Origin: Microbacteriaceae bacterium
GTDB taxonomy: Bacteria > Actinomycetota > Actinomycetes > Actinomycetales > Microbacteriaceae
Reading direction: 5' to 3'
Length of the DNA: 64,000 nt
NCBI GenBank assembly: GCA_014377425.1
Contig: JACMPQ010000085.1
Coordinates: forward strand, 28,037-92,036
The notes beneath the pieces were generated by a model. The model was not told the origin of the DNA. It did no database searches and was given only the letters and a program-made list of their open reading frames with translations. Each line of letters opens with the position of its first letter. Positions within the stretch are counted from its first letter, which is position 1. The position numbers and the translations under genes are program-made. Below are positions 12,378-21,445 of this stretch, piece after piece.

Positions 12378-12424
12378 GCCACCCGTCGTTCCGGTTCTCC
12401 GGAAACGTCGGGTGGCTTTTCTGT
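12378..12424 (+). terminator. Rho-independent terminator of the atp operon
   Basis: An imperfect stem pairs 12378-12394 (GCCACCCGTCGTTCCGG) with 12399-12416 (CCGGAAACGTCGGGTGGC) around the loop TTCT. TTTT follows, then more T-rich sequence. It lies 22 bases behind the atpC stop. Confidence 0.85.
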
Positions 12425-12528
12425 TTGATTTAGGGCTGCTGTCGCCAGACATCAGACACCTCGATTTATTGCCCTGAACTTTCTCGCCACACACCAACTC
12501 GCCACGCACCAAAGAGAGCGGCACGACA

Positions 12529-13305
12529 ATGCTGATTATTTTGCCGCCCTCGGAAACCAAGCGCGACGGGGGAGCAGGCACCTTGAGCCTTGCGGGGCTC
12601 AGTTCACCCGCGTTGGCTCCTGTTCGTTCGGCAGTAACGGCTGCTCTTTCGGTGCTGTCGCTTGATCGGTCCGCGGCGATGCTGGCTTTGAAGCTGGGCG
12701 CAACTCAGGCCATCGAAATTGACCGCAATCGCGCCCTGTTTACTGCGCCGGTGTTACCCGCGCTTGAGCGCTACACGGGTGTACTGTACGACGCACTCGA
12801 CGTTGCGACGTTAGCACCGGATGCTCGCTCCCTTGCCGCCCGGTCGGTGCTGATTCATTCGGCACTGTTCGGGCTGCTGCGCGCGGATGATGCGATTCCG
12901 GCGTACCGGCTCTCGCACAACTCCCGACTGCCGGGCCTCGCCCTGGGCCCGCTATGGCGCGGTGCTATCTCTGAGGAGTTGGATGCCCGCTTAGGGCTAC
13001 TGCTCGATCTGCGCTCCGCGTCGTACGTGGCGCTCGGCCCGATTGCCGCGAGCCCTGAGCGCTTTGTGCTGCGGGTCATGGCCGTCGACGGGAGCGGTCG
13101 ACGTCTATCGCTGACGCACTTCAACAAGAAGGGCAAGGGCGAGCTGGTACGGGAGATTCTGGCATCCGGAATCGAGCACGAGTCTGTGGACTCGCTGCTG
13201 CTGTGGGCGGCCTCGGTCGGTATCGCCTTGGAACGGGGTGCTGCGGGGGTGTTGGAGTTGACCGTGAGCAACCTGCCCGGGGCGCCGGCGCTGCGCGGCA
13301 TTTAG
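12529..13305 (+). CDS. yaaA: YaaA family peroxide stress protein (UPF0246/DUF328)
   Basis: The 258-residue protein opens with MLIILPPSETKRDGG, a hallmark of YaaA. Other family stretches are YTGVLYDALD, SALFGLLRADDAIPAYRLSHNSRLPG and HFNKKGKGELVREIL. E. coli YaaA lowers intracellular iron during hydrogen peroxide stress and is a DNA-binding protein; its biochemical role here is inferred from the family. The gene is monocistronic and converges on tag with a 14-base gap. Confidence 0.88.
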   Translation: MLIILPPSETKRDGGAGTLSLAGLSSPALAPVRSAVTAALSVLSLDRSAAMLALKLGATQAIEIDRNRALFTAPVLPALERYTGVLYDALDVATLAPDARSLAARSVLIHSALFGLLRADDAIPAYRLSHNSRLPGLALGPLWRGAISEELDARLGLLLDLRSASYVALGPIAASPERFVLRVMAVDGSGRRLSLTHFNKKGKGELVREILASGIEHESVDSLLLWAASVGIALERGAAGVLELTVSNLPGAPALRGI

Positions 13306-13319
13306 GTGATTCGGCCGGT

Positions 13320-13916
13320 TTAGTCGGCGCGCCAGCACCCTGCGAAGTGATCGTCTAACATGCCGGTGGATTGCATGAGGGCGTGCATCGTGGTGGGTCC
13401 AACGAAGCGGAATCCACGGCTGCGTAACGTTTCGCTGAGGGCAGTGGATTCCGCGGTGTTCGCGAAGACGTCCTCTCGCCCGACCGGTCTGGCGCGCGGG
13501 CCCGCGGGCGCAAAGCTCCAGAGCAGTTCGTCGAGGGCCCCGGGGTGGCCCGCGATCAATTCTTGGGCGATGCGCGCATTGGCGATCGTCGCCAGTATCT
13601 TGGCGCGGTTTCGGATGATGCCGGCGTCGAGCATCAGCCGCGAAACATCCGCATCGCCGAACGCTGCGACGGCATCGACGGTGAAATCGGAGAATGCGCG
13701 GCGGAAGGTGGGCCGCCGATTCAGGATGGTGATCCAACTCAGCCCGGACTGGAACGCTTCGAGGCTGAGTTTTTCGAATAGCGGCCGATCGCCGTGCAGT
13801 GGAATGCCCCACTCTTCGTCGTGGTAGCGGCGATACTCGGCGCTGGGGTCACTCCAATAGCAGCGCGGGGTTCCGGTCTCGTCGGTGATGATGCTCGCAT
13901 CTGTTCGGGCGATCAC
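13320..13916 (-). CDS. tag: DNA-3-methyladenine glycosylase I
   Basis: Tag removes 3-methyladenine from alkylated DNA. The helix-hairpin-helix family core is clear (YHDEEWGIPLHGDRPLFEKLSLEAFQSGLSWITILNRRPTFRRAF). The four zinc ligands fit Cys19, His32, His190 and Cys194 (HFAGC). The frame is open far upstream inside ogt in another frame. I chose GTG at 13916, 4 bases after the ogt stop, giving 198 residues, close to the family length of about 190. That start lacks a strong Shine-Dalgarno sequence, so translational coupling to ogt is likely. ogt-tag forms an alkylation repair pair. Confidence 0.92.
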   Translation of the reverse strand: MIARTDASIITDETGTPRCYWSDPSAEYRRYHDEEWGIPLHGDRPLFEKLSLEAFQSGLSWITILNRRPTFRRAFSDFTVDAVAAFGDADVSRLMLDAGIIRNRAKILATIANARIAQELIAGHPGALDELLWSFAPAGPRARPVGREDVFANTAESTALSETLRSRGFRFVGPTTMHALMQSTGMLDDHFAGCWRAD

Positions 13917-13920
13917 GACA

Positions 13921-14634
13921 TCAGCGATGATCGATTCCTTCGTGATCGAGCAGCCAAATTTTGGTCGATACCCCTTCGCCACCGCTGTAGCCGGTGATTT
14001 TGCGGTTGCCGGCGAGTACGCGGTGGCATCCCACGATGATCGGGATTGGGTTCGCGCCAACGGCGCCGCCCACCGCGCGACCCGCGGTTGCTCTTCCGGT
14101 GGCGAATCCGATTTCTCCATAGCTTGCAACTTCACCCCAGCGGATTTGCCTAAGTTCTTGCCAGACCGCGCGTTGAAAAGCGGTGCCAACCAGCGCAATT
14201 GGTAGCTCAAATTCTCGGCGGGTACCGGCGAAATATTCGCCGAGCTGATCGGCTGCGCGATCAAGGATTTCGTCGGAAGCTTCGGGAAGCTCGTCATTGG
14301 GTAGGCGACCTGCCGATTCGATCACCAGCGCCGTGACTGCGCTGCCGTTGCCGACCAGCTCGAGTCGCCCGATCGGGCTTCTGAGGCGGCGAAGGCGTTT
14401 CGGTTTCTCGATGCTTGAGGGAGACACCGCGGTTGAGGGAGATTCCGCGGTTGGAGGAGATTCCGCGGGTGGAGGAGATTCCGCGGTTAAGGAAGTTTCC
14501 GCTGCAGAAGGGGACACCGCGTCTGCGGCGGCAAGATCAATCGAATTTGTAGCTGCGGAAAGCGGTGATGCTGAAGTGGCTGAATTACTGGGCCCGACCG
14601 TAGCGGAGCCGCTCAAGTTTGTGGCGTTGCTCAT
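13921..14634 (-). CDS. ogt: Methylated-DNA--protein-cysteine methyltransferase
   Basis: The enzyme removes alkyl groups from O6-alkylguanine by suicide transfer to a cysteine. From ATG 14634 the protein has 237 residues. A low-complexity Ser/Pro/Ala/Glu N-terminal part (about 1-75) comes from six 18-base repeats. A family N-domain follows, then the C-terminal DNA-binding domain (GTAFQRAVWQELRQIRWGEVASYGEI, GRAVGGAVGANPIPIIVGCHRVL). The acceptor is Cys203 in GCHRV; the family motif is PCHRV, so the preceding Pro is replaced by Gly202. Residues NPIPII and the downstream GYSGG are intact, so activity is likely but worth testing. tag follows in the same operon. Confidence 0.9.
   Translation of the reverse strand: MSNATNLSGSATVGPSNSATSASPLSAATNSIDLAAADAVSPSAAETSLTAESPPPAESPPTAESPSTAVSPSSIEKPKRLRRLRSPIGRLELVGNGSAVTALVIESAGRLPNDELPEASDEILDRAADQLGEYFAGTRREFELPIALVGTAFQRAVWQELRQIRWGEVASYGEIGFATGRATAGRAVGGAVGANPIPIIVGCHRVLAGNRKITGYSGGEGVSTKIWLLDHEGIDHR
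14417..14524 (-). repeat. Six 18-bp tandem repeats inside ogt
   Basis: Six consecutive 18-base units (consensus on the + strand GGAGGAGATTCCGCGGTT) encode ESPPPA/ESPPTA-like hexapeptides in the N-terminal linker of Ogt. Because the unit is a multiple of three, copy-number change would keep the frame. Confidence 0.85.
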
Positions 14635-14640
14635 CTTTCG

Positions 14641-14646
14641 ACAGTA
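14641..14646 (-). promoter_or_regulatory. Candidate -10 box of ogt, leaderless
   Basis: TACTGT on the minus strand ends exactly six bases before the ogt ATG, so transcription would begin at or next to the start codon. Confidence 0.5.
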
Positions 14647-14743
14647 GCGAAAGCGTCGGTCACGGGGCCAGCCGTTGTTGACACCAATGCAGACTCCGGC
14701 ACGCCCGCGCAACGGGGAGGAACAGTGCGCATCCCTCAACCCG

Positions 14744-14749
14744 TAGGCT
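14744..14749 (+). promoter_or_regulatory. Candidate -10 box of the aldo/keto reductase gene, leaderless
   Basis: TAGGCT is followed by exactly six bases and then ATG 14756, and no Shine-Dalgarno sequence is present. This fits a leaderless transcript. Confidence 0.5.
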
Positions 14750-14755
14750 CGGGAA

Positions 14756-15727
14756 ATGCCTGAAATTGAATACCGCCCGCTTGGAAAATCCGGTTTGATC
14801 GTTTCCACGATCGGGCTCGGGTGCAATAATTTCGGACGCAACAAGACGGCCACCGAAACCCAAGCGGGAACGGACGCCGTGATTCACGCGGCGATCGATG
14901 CCGGAGTCACCCTGTTCGACGGTGCCGACATCTACGGCGCAACGCGCGGACTCAGCGAAACACTCATGGGAAACTCGCTGCGGGGTCGACGCCACGAGAT
15001 CGTGCTTGCAACCAAGTTCGGGATGGACATGGCCGGGCTGAACGGGCCGGATTGGGGCGTGCGCGGCTCGCGCCGGTACATCCGGTTAGCTATCGAATCG
15101 TCGCTTCGGCGGCTGCGGACCGACTGGATCGACCTGTACCAACTCCATCAACCCGACGCGGTGACCCCGATTGAGGAAACTCTCGCGGCGCTCGATGAGC
15201 TCATTGCCGAGGGCAAGATTCGCTATATCGGGCATTCGAACCTCGCCGGCTGGCAGATCGCGCAGGCGGAGTATGTCGCCGAGCTCCACGGACACCCTAA
15301 ATTTATTTCCGCCCAGGATGAATACAGCCTGTTGGTCCGCGAAGTAGAGAAGGAGGTACTGCCGGCCGTAAATGAATTCGGTCTCGGGTTCTTGCCCTAC
15401 TTCCCGCTTGCTAATGGCCTGTTCACCGGTAAGTTCTCACGCAAGGGGGGCCCGGCCGACAGCCGAATCATGCACACCCGGCCGCAGGTGCTGGAACACG
15501 CGCCATGGGATGCTCTGGAGGCGTTTGCGGCGTTCTGTGCCGAGCGCGGAATCAGCATGCTGGAGGCAACCCTTGCCTGGTTGCTCGCACAACCGGGGCT
15601 CACGAGCGTCATTGCCGGTGTTACCAAGCCCAGCCAAATCGAGCAGAATGCGCTGGCCGCGAGCGCCTGGCATCCGTCAAGTGCCGAAGTTGCCGAGATC
15701 GGTGCCCTCTTCGCCCCGGCCGCTTAG
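14756..15727 (+). CDS. Aldo/keto reductase
   Basis: A 323-residue (beta/alpha)8 NADPH-dependent oxidoreductase. The catalytic tetrad is visible: Asp and Tyr in FDGADIYG, Lys in LATKFG and His in YQLHQPD. SVIAGVTKPSQIEQNALA near the end is the usual cofactor-binding region. It resembles the YghZ/Tas group of soluble AKRs. The natural substrate cannot be told from sequence. It stands alone, upstream of an ABC operon with its own ribosome site. Confidence 0.92.
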   Translation: MPEIEYRPLGKSGLIVSTIGLGCNNFGRNKTATETQAGTDAVIHAAIDAGVTLFDGADIYGATRGLSETLMGNSLRGRRHEIVLATKFGMDMAGLNGPDWGVRGSRRYIRLAIESSLRRLRTDWIDLYQLHQPDAVTPIEETLAALDELIAEGKIRYIGHSNLAGWQIAQAEYVAELHGHPKFISAQDEYSLLVREVEKEVLPAVNEFGLGFLPYFPLANGLFTGKFSRKGGPADSRIMHTRPQVLEHAPWDALEAFAAFCAERGISMLEATLAWLLAQPGLTSVIAGVTKPSQIEQNALAASAWHPSSAEVAEIGALFAPAA

Positions 15728-15905
15728 TCGTAACGCGGTACCCCGCTTACCTCAGCGCGACGCGGCTAAATCCGCATCGCCGTGTGGGGGAAACAAAACC
15801 CCTGTGCAAATTCGTTAAGATCAAGGAAGACTTTGCGGTTTTTGCCGCGCTCGATCGAACTCGAACCACTAAACACGCTCTCTCGAACTCAGTTGAAGGA
15901 TTCCC

Positions 15906-16796
15906 ATGCGCGCTAAATTCATCCTCCCGGCTCTTGCCGCGGCCACCGCACTGCTGCTTACCGGTTGCGTAGATAACTCCGCCCCGGCCGAGTCGAATGC
16001 GCCGACCACGACTGCTGTCAGCAAAGATGCGAAGGCAGCAGCCCTGGTGCCCGAGGCCACCGCGAAATCTGGCACGCTCGTGATCGCCACCGATCCAAGC
16101 TACGCCCCGAATGAGTTCAAAGACGAAGCTGGCAACCCCACCGGGTGGGGCATTGAGCTTGCCAGTGCCGTTGCCGCCAAGCTCGGCCTCAAGCCGACCT
16201 TTCAGGTGTCGAAGTTCGACAACATCATCCCGAGCGTCACCGGTGGCAAAGCCGACATCGGGGAATCATCGTTCACCGACACGGTCGAGCGTGAGAAGCA
16301 GGTCGACTTCGTCAACTACTACACCGCAGGCATCTTGTGGGCCTCGGGCAAGGGCAAAGCCGTTGACCCTGACAATGCCTGTGGGATGAAGGTCGCCGTT
16401 CAGGCAACCACCTACCAAGACACCGATGAGATTCCGGCCAAGAGTGCCGCGTGTGTAAAGGCTGGCAAAGCACCGATCGAAAAACTGCCCTTTGACACTC
16501 AGGATCTCGCCACCAACGCCGTGGTGCTCGGCCAGGCCGACGCCCTCAGCGCCGACTCCCCGGTTAGCCTGTATGCGGTGAGCAAGACCGGCGGCAAGCT
16601 TCAGGTTGCCGGGAAGTCCTTCGAAGTTGCTCCCTACGGCCTCGTCGTTGCCAAGGGTTCGAAGCTGTCGGAGGCGCTGAAGGCGGCCCTGCAGTCACTC
16701 GTTGACGACGGCGGTTACGCCAAAATTCTGACAAAGTGGGGCGTCGCCGACGGCGGCATCAAGACCATCACAATCAACGCAGCTGCAAACGGCTAA
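15906..16796 (+). CDS. ABC transporter substrate-binding lipoprotein, polar amino acid family
   Basis: The 296-residue precursor has a lipobox (LLLTGCVDN, lipid-modified Cys21) followed by a disordered Ala/Thr linker and a family 3 solute-binding fold (SGTLVIATDPSYAPNEFKDEAGNPTGWGIELASAVAAKLGLKPTF). Family 3 receptors bind polar or basic amino acids. It heads a three-gene importer operon. The AAGGA Shine-Dalgarno sequence ends 5 bases before the ATG. The exact ligand is unknown. Confidence 0.93.
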   Translation: MRAKFILPALAAATALLLTGCVDNSAPAESNAPTTTAVSKDAKAAALVPEATAKSGTLVIATDPSYAPNEFKDEAGNPTGWGIELASAVAAKLGLKPTFQVSKFDNIIPSVTGGKADIGESSFTDTVEREKQVDFVNYYTAGILWASGKGKAVDPDNACGMKVAVQATTYQDTDEIPAKSAACVKAGKAPIEKLPFDTQDLATNAVVLGQADALSADSPVSLYAVSKTGGKLQVAGKSFEVAPYGLVVAKGSKLSEALKAALQSLVDDGGYAKILTKWGVADGGIKTITINAAANG

Positions 16797-16799
16797 CCG

Positions 16800-17831
16800 A
16801 TGAGCAGCGCACAGTCGAACCGCGCCCCGGCGGTGCCCGGAAACGACCGTTCGTTGCCGAGTACGGCCGCTCCGATCAAGGCCATCCGCTTGCGGCATCC
16901 GTGGCGCACCGTTTTTGCGGTCATCATTGTGCTGCTGGCGGTGACCTTCATTCTGGATGCCGCCCAGCGACCGGCCTACGACTGGCCCTCGGTCGCCAAG
17001 TACGTCTTCGATCGCCGGATCACGCTCGCCGCGATCACGACGCTTGAGCTGACGGTTTTGTCGATGGTCATCGCCATTGTGCTGGGAATCGTTCTGGCCA
17101 TCATGCGCCTCTCGCCAAATCCAGTGGTCAAGAGCGTGGCCTGGGTGTATCTCTGGATCTTTCGTGGTACCCCGGTGTACGTCCAACTGGTTTTTTGGGG
17201 CCTCTTCGCACTGATCTACAAAACGATTACCGTGGGGATTCCGTTCGGCGAGCCGCTGATGACCTTTGATACCCGCTCGGTGATCAATACCTTCGGGCTG
17301 GCTGTGATCGGTCTGGCGCTGAATGAAGCCGCGTATATGGCAGAAATCGTGCGCGCCGGGCTCCTTTCGGTGGATCGCGGGCAGGAAGAGGCCGCGACCG
17401 CTCTGGGCATGAGCTGGTTCCAGACCATGCGCCGAGTGATTGTGCCGCAGTCGATGCGCATCATCATCCCGCCCACCGGCAACGAGGTGATCTCGATGCT
17501 GAAAACTACCTCGCTCGTTACGGCGGTGCCCTTTAGCTACGACCTGTACACGCGCTCACGGGACATCTCGGCGGAGACCTTCAACGTCATCCCAATGCTT
17601 TTGGTTGCCTCGATCTGGTACCTGCTCTTTACTTCGATACTGATGGTGGGCCAATACTTTTTGGAGCGTCGCTTCGCCCGCGGAGTGGGTGATCGCCGAC
17701 CCGATCGCAAATCGTCGGCCACGAGGGTGCTGCCGATCGTCGGTGCTCACCAGGCGACGGTCATTGGCACTCCCGCAACGTCAGGGCAAAACCCGCGGCT
17801 CGGCCGGGGCAGGAACGAGAACGATGAGTGA
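16800..17831 (+). CDS. Amino acid ABC transporter permease (HisM/GlnP type)
   Basis: A 343-residue membrane protein. A soluble N-terminal stretch (about 1-35) precedes the first helix ([16 protein letters not shown]), then the typical five-helix permease core with the EAA coupling loop [51 protein letters not shown] polar C-terminal tail of about 50 residues is unusual for the family. It follows the binding protein by 3 bases and overlaps the ATPase start by 8. Confidence 0.93.
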   Translation: MSSAQSNRAPAVPGNDRSLPSTAAPIKAIRLRHPWRTVFAVIIVLLAVTFILDAAQRPAYDWPSVAKYVFDRRITLAAITTLELTVLSMVIAIVLGIVLAIMRLSPNPVVKSVAWVYLWIFRGTPVYVQLVFWGLFALIYKTITVGIPFGEPLMTFDTRSVINTFGLAVIGLALNEAAYMAEIVRAGLLSVDRGQEEAATALGMSWFQTMRRVIVPQSMRIIIPPTGNEVISMLKTTSLVTAVPFSYDLYTRSRDISAETFNVIPMLLVASIWYLLFTSILMVGQYFLERRFARGVGDRRPDRKSSATRVLPIVGAHQATVIGTPATSGQNPRLGRGRNENDE

Positions 17832-18594
17832 TGCAATTCCCATGGTGCTCGCCGAGGGCGTGACCAAGAGTTTTGGCTCCAACGAGGTTCTCAAGGGAAT
17901 CTCCCTCGAGGTGCAGCGCGGCGAAGTGATGTGCCTTGTTGGTCCGTCTGGCTCCGGCAAGTCAACCTTCTTGCGCTGCATCAACCATCTCGAGGTGCTC
18001 TCGGCCGGTCGGTTGAGCGTGGACGGCGAATTGGTCGGTTATCGCGAGATGAACGGCAAACTGTTTGAGCTGCATCCGAAGGAGGCCGCGCGTCAGCGCC
18101 GCGATATCGGAATGGTCTTCCAGCGTTTCAATCTGTTTCCGCATATGACCGCGCTGCAGAACGTGACTGAGGCCCCACAGCGGGTCAAGGGTTTGCCGAA
18201 GGCCCAAGTTGAGAGGCAGGCGCGAGAGCTCTTGGCTCGGGTGGGGCTCGATGACCGAGCGGATTACTATCCGGCGCACCTCTCCGGGGGTCAACAGCAG
18301 CGTGTGGCCATTGCGCGGGCTCTGGCGATGGAGCCTAAGCTCATGCTGTTCGATGAGCCGACCAGCGCATTGGATCCTGAACTCGTCGGCGAAGTGCTCG
18401 ACGTGATGAAGGGCCTGGCGAAATCCGGCATGACCATGATCGTGGTCACCCACGAGATGGGGTTTGCCCGTGAGGTGGCCGACTCCCTGGTCTTCATGGA
18501 TGGCGGCGTCGTGGTTGAGGCCGGAGATCCGGCTGTGGTGTTGAGCAACCCCCAACACCAGCGCACCCAGGCCTTCCTTTCTAAGGTTCTCTAG
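17824..18594 (+). CDS. Amino acid ABC transporter ATP-binding protein (GlnQ type)
   Basis: The ATPase has 256 residues from ATG 17824. It shows Walker A GPSGSGKS (40-47), Q-loop, signature LSGGQ (153-157), Walker B LMLFDEP and the H-loop [13 protein letters not shown]. An insertion around [22 protein letters not shown] is typical of this subgroup. The 8-base overlap with the permease gene indicates coupled translation. It ends 10 bases from the convergent VOC gene. Confidence 0.95.
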   Translation: MSDAIPMVLAEGVTKSFGSNEVLKGISLEVQRGEVMCLVGPSGSGKSTFLRCINHLEVLSAGRLSVDGELVGYREMNGKLFELHPKEAARQRRDIGMVFQRFNLFPHMTALQNVTEAPQRVKGLPKAQVERQARELLARVGLDDRADYYPAHLSGGQQQRVAIARALAMEPKLMLFDEPTSALDPELVGEVLDVMKGLAKSGMTMIVVTHEMGFAREVADSLVFMDGGVVVEAGDPAVVLSNPQHQRTQAFLSKVL

Positions 18595-18604
18595 CGTCCA
18601 GCAG

Positions 18605-19027
18605 TCAGCGCCGGGCGATGAATTCCAGCGCGATGTTATCGGGGTCGCGAAATTCGAGCACGTGACTGGTGCCGAGGTCTTTTACCCCGGAGTGAGCGAT
18701 TCCGAGGTCATTGAGCAGCGCTTCTGCAGCGGTGAGCTCGGTAAGAGATACGACGGCGAAGCTGAGGTGGTCGAGGCCGACCCGGTCTTCGTTAAAACGA
18801 TCACCGGTGGCCGCCACCGGTCGCAGCCCCAGGATGCCGCCCGCGAAACCGTAAATGACCCCGCCGAAGAGAAACGAAAATTGATCTTTGGTTGCCTGGT
18901 CTGCGTTTGCCGGTGGGGCTTCATAGACGACTGGAAAACCGAAGACAGCCTCGTAGAAGGCGCGGGATCGCACAATGTCGGTGACGGTGAGCCGCACGTG
19001 GGAGTAGGCGAGTACGGGAACAGGCAT
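18605..19027 (-). CDS. VOC superfamily (glyoxalase/dioxygenase fold) protein
   Basis: A 140-residue single vicinal-oxygen-chelate module pair. The N-terminal beta-alpha-beta unit holds a metal-type His in YSHVRLTVTDIVRSRAFYEAVFGFPV. The second has GLDHLSFAVVSLTELTAAEALLNDLGI and ends HVLEFRDPDNIALEFIARR. The final Glu and central His fit metal binding. The family covers glyoxalases, dioxygenases and resistance proteins; the substrate is not predictable. GGAG precedes the ATG. Confidence 0.85.
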   Translation of the reverse strand: MPVPVLAYSHVRLTVTDIVRSRAFYEAVFGFPVVYEAPPANADQATKDQFSFLFGGVIYGFAGGILGLRPVAATGDRFNEDRVGLDHLSFAVVSLTELTAAEALLNDLGIAHSGVKDLGTSHVLEFRDPDNIALEFIARR

Positions 19028-19145
19028 GGGGCTCCAAAGAATGTTGGGCGAGAAGACTGCGGGGCGACGCTGCGGTTAGCGTAGGGGTAGCGCGCGCCGA
19101 GAAGCTGGGGGAGGCCGCCCATGCGACGCCCATAGAGAATTTTGA

Positions 19146-19922
19146 CTAGTTCAGCACTCGCGTGTTCGTGGGCAGCGCGCCGCCGTCCAGAAGTGCGGTC
19201 GCGGCGTCGGCCAGGGCGGTGAGGGCCACGCGCTGCATCCACGGTCCGTAGCTGATGCGTGCGACTCCGAGCTGCTGGAGGAGGGCCGGTGAGAGGGAAC
19301 CTGGAAGGTTGATCACACTGAGCCGGTTGGGGCCGAACTCCTCGACGAGGGCTATAACGGTGGGTTCGTCGAGCATTCCCGGGGTGAAGACGGTGGTGGC
19401 ACCGACATCAAGAAACGCTTTTCCACGCTCGATGGCGTCAGCAAGGACATCTTTTGGGTCGCGGCCGGCTCCGCGAGCAAACGCGTCGGTGCGGGCGTTC
19501 AGCACAAAGGGGATGCCTTCAGCCGCGCCCGCCGCGACCACATCGCTCATCTGTCGCACCGCGTCGGCCAGAGGGATCATGCGATCCTCGATGTTTGCGC
19601 CCACTATGCCCACAGCGATGGCTCGTCGCACGGTCTCACCGGGGTTACCAAAGCCGGCCTCGAGGTCGGCGGTGACCGGGAGCTCGGTGCTGGCCGCAAT
19701 GCGTGCTACGGCTTCGAGCATCGTTTCCAGCGGCATGGTGCCATCGGCGTACCCGTACGCGGCAGCAATGGAGTGACCGGCGGTAGCAAGTGCGGTGGTG
19801 CGCGGCAGATCAGCAATGACGGTGGCGGAGATGACATCCCACACGTTGATCAGCTGCAGCACCTCGGGGGCTCGGTGCAGCTCAAGAAGGGTGGCGGCTT
19901 TATCAGTGCGGGAAGCAGTCAT
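19146..19922 (-). CDS. Isocitrate lyase/PEP mutase superfamily enzyme
   Basis: A 258-residue TIM-barrel enzyme. The Mg-binding region is visible as VTADLEAGFGNPGETVRRAIAVGIVGANIEDR. GHSIAAAYGYADG corresponds to the N-terminal active-site strand. The lyase KKCGH loop is absent, which speaks against isocitrate or methylisocitrate lyase and for the PEP mutase/oxaloacetate decarboxylase-like group. It stands alone between the VOC gene and the polyamine operon. Start ATG 19922 has a TANNNT box six bases upstream and no ribosome site. Confidence 0.85.
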   Translation of the reverse strand: MTASRTDKAATLLELHRAPEVLQLINVWDVISATVIADLPRTTALATAGHSIAAAYGYADGTMPLETMLEAVARIAASTELPVTADLEAGFGNPGETVRRAIAVGIVGANIEDRMIPLADAVRQMSDVVAAGAAEGIPFVLNARTDAFARGAGRDPKDVLADAIERGKAFLDVGATTVFTPGMLDEPTVIALVEEFGPNRLSVINLPGSLSPALLQQLGVARISYGPWMQRVALTALADAATALLDGGALPTNTRVLN

Positions 19923-19928
19923 GGCGTC

Positions 19929-19934
19929 AGCTTA
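19929..19934 (-). promoter_or_regulatory. Candidate -10 box of the PEP mutase-like gene, leaderless
   Basis: TAAGCT on the minus strand is followed by six bases (GACGCC) and the ATG. There is no Shine-Dalgarno sequence. Confidence 0.5.
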
Positions 19935-19989
19935 GTGTTGAGCCATCGCCCGCCCGGCTCGGCAATCACGCGCAATGACGCTGGGCGAC

Positions 19990-20015
19990 GATACCGGGAG
20001 AAGATGCCGGGAGAA
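19990..20015. repeat. Tandem 13-bp duplication behind the FAD oxidoreductase gene
   Basis: GATACCGGGAGAA (19990-20002) is followed directly by GATGCCGGGAGAA (20003-20015), in the short gap downstream of the minus-strand oxidoreductase stop. Confidence 0.7.
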
Positions 20016-20042
20016 GACTCTGCGCCGGCGATGTCGGTGAGC

Positions 20043-21425
20043 TCAGTGCCCGACCAGGGGCGCCATGAGCCGCGCCGCGAGTGACGATCGGCCAGTGATG
20101 CCCTCCTCGGTATCGGCGACGGTCATCGCGGCGAGCCCCAAATTTGAGCCGATGAAGCGCCAGGGCTCCGGTTCCCAGCGCGGGGACTGGTGCCCTACCC
20201 AGGGCAGCCGCGTGAGCTCGCTGTTGGTGCCGGTGACCAGGTCGGCCAGGGTGCGCCCAGCAAGGTTGGTGGTGCTCAGCCCGTCGCCCACGTACCCGCC
20301 GGCGCGGCCGATCCCGGTATTGGGGTCATAGTTCACGGCGGCGTGCCAGTCACGGGGAACCCCGAGCGGGCCGCCCCAGCTGTGGGTGATCGCGGTATTT
20401 GCTGTTTGCGGGAATAGACCAACGAGCGAGCGGCGCAGGTGTTCGAACACACGCGGGTCGCGGTCATAGTCGGACCGGATGCTGCTGCCCCAGTGATACC
20501 GGGCACCGCGACCACCAAACGCGAAGCGGTTGTCGGCCGTGCGCTGACCGTAGATCAGCAGGTGACGGTGGTCGGTAAAGGTCTGGCCGTGCTCGATCCC
20601 GATTTCCTGCCAGAGCGCTTCGGGAAGGGGCTCGGTGGCGATCATGAGCGAATACAGCGGCAGGATGGCGCGATCGGTGGCCGCGCCCGGTGCGCCGTAG
20701 CCTTCCGTGGCAACGATTACACTGGTACCGTTCACCGAACCTGCGGCGGTCTGCACCCGTCTGGCGCCAAAGCTGAGCACCTCGGATCGCTCGTAGATGA
20801 TGACGCCCCGGCGTTCGAGCAGCGCGGCGAGCCCGCGCACGAGTTTCGCCGGCTGCAATCTGGCGCAGGCCGGATCGTAGGAGGCTCCGAGGCCCAGCGG
20901 GCTGCGTTCGGCATCCCACAGTTCGAGGCGGTCGACGCCGTACGACTCGGCCTCGGCAACCTCTGCCTGCGCCGCGAGCCACTGCACCCGGTCGCGCGCG
21001 AACGCGACAGTACCGCCCCTCTTGAAGTCGCAGTCGATCGATTCCAGAGTCGCCACCCGCCTGACCTCGTCGACGGTTTCGATCATTGCCCGGCGCATGG
21101 CCAGTGCGGCCTCCCGGCCGTGGCGACGCTCAAGCGCGGCCGTAGACGAGGGAAAGAGTGCAGAACACCAGCCGCCGTTGCGCCCCGAGGCACCGAAGCC
21201 GGCAATGTGCTTCTCGAGCACCACAATCTTGAGCGACGGAGTCCGCTGATTCAGGTAGTAGGCCGTCCACAGCCCGGTGAGGCCAGCGCCGATGATGACC
21301 ACGTCCGCGTGCGCGTCGCCCGAAAGCGCGACACGCGGTACGAGGTCATCCGCCCCGGACTCGACGAGGGAGTCAAGCCAAAAACTCAGCGTGCGATACT
21401 TCGATTCCGTCGTCGTTGACGTCAT
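20043..21425 (-). CDS. FAD-dependent oxidoreductase of the DAO family (gamma-glutamylputrescine oxidase-like)
   Basis: The 460-residue protein starts at ATG 21425 with GGAG spaced correctly. The dinucleotide-binding motif VVIIGAGLTGLWTAYYL and GASGRNGGWCSALFP, typical of the PuuB/OrdL group, are followed by a DAO fold and a C-terminal FAD contact GDGLSTTNLAGRTLADLVTG. With the neighbouring transaminase, Lrp regulator and aldehyde dehydrogenase it suggests oxidation of putrescine or a derivative. The frame stays open 50 codons upstream, but that region overlaps the transaminase end and is not conserved. It is the third gene of the lrp operon. Confidence 0.88.
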   Translation of the reverse strand: MTSTTTESKYRTLSFWLDSLVESGADDLVPRVALSGDAHADVVIIGAGLTGLWTAYYLNQRTPSLKIVVLEKHIAGFGASGRNGGWCSALFPSSTAALERRHGREAALAMRRAMIETVDEVRRVATLESIDCDFKRGGTVAFARDRVQWLAAQAEVAEAESYGVDRLELWDAERSPLGLGASYDPACARLQPAKLVRGLAALLERRGVIIYERSEVLSFGARRVQTAAGSVNGTSVIVATEGYGAPGAATDRAILPLYSLMIATEPLPEALWQEIGIEHGQTFTDHRHLLIYGQRTADNRFAFGGRGARYHWGSSIRSDYDRDPRVFEHLRRSLVGLFPQTANTAITHSWGGPLGVPRDWHAAVNYDPNTGIGRAGGYVGDGLSTTNLAGRTLADLVTGTNSELTRLPWVGHQSPRWEPEPWRFIGSNLGLAAMTVADTEEGITGRSSLAARLMAPLVGH

Positions 21426-21445
21426 GAAACTCCGATAATTCGTGT

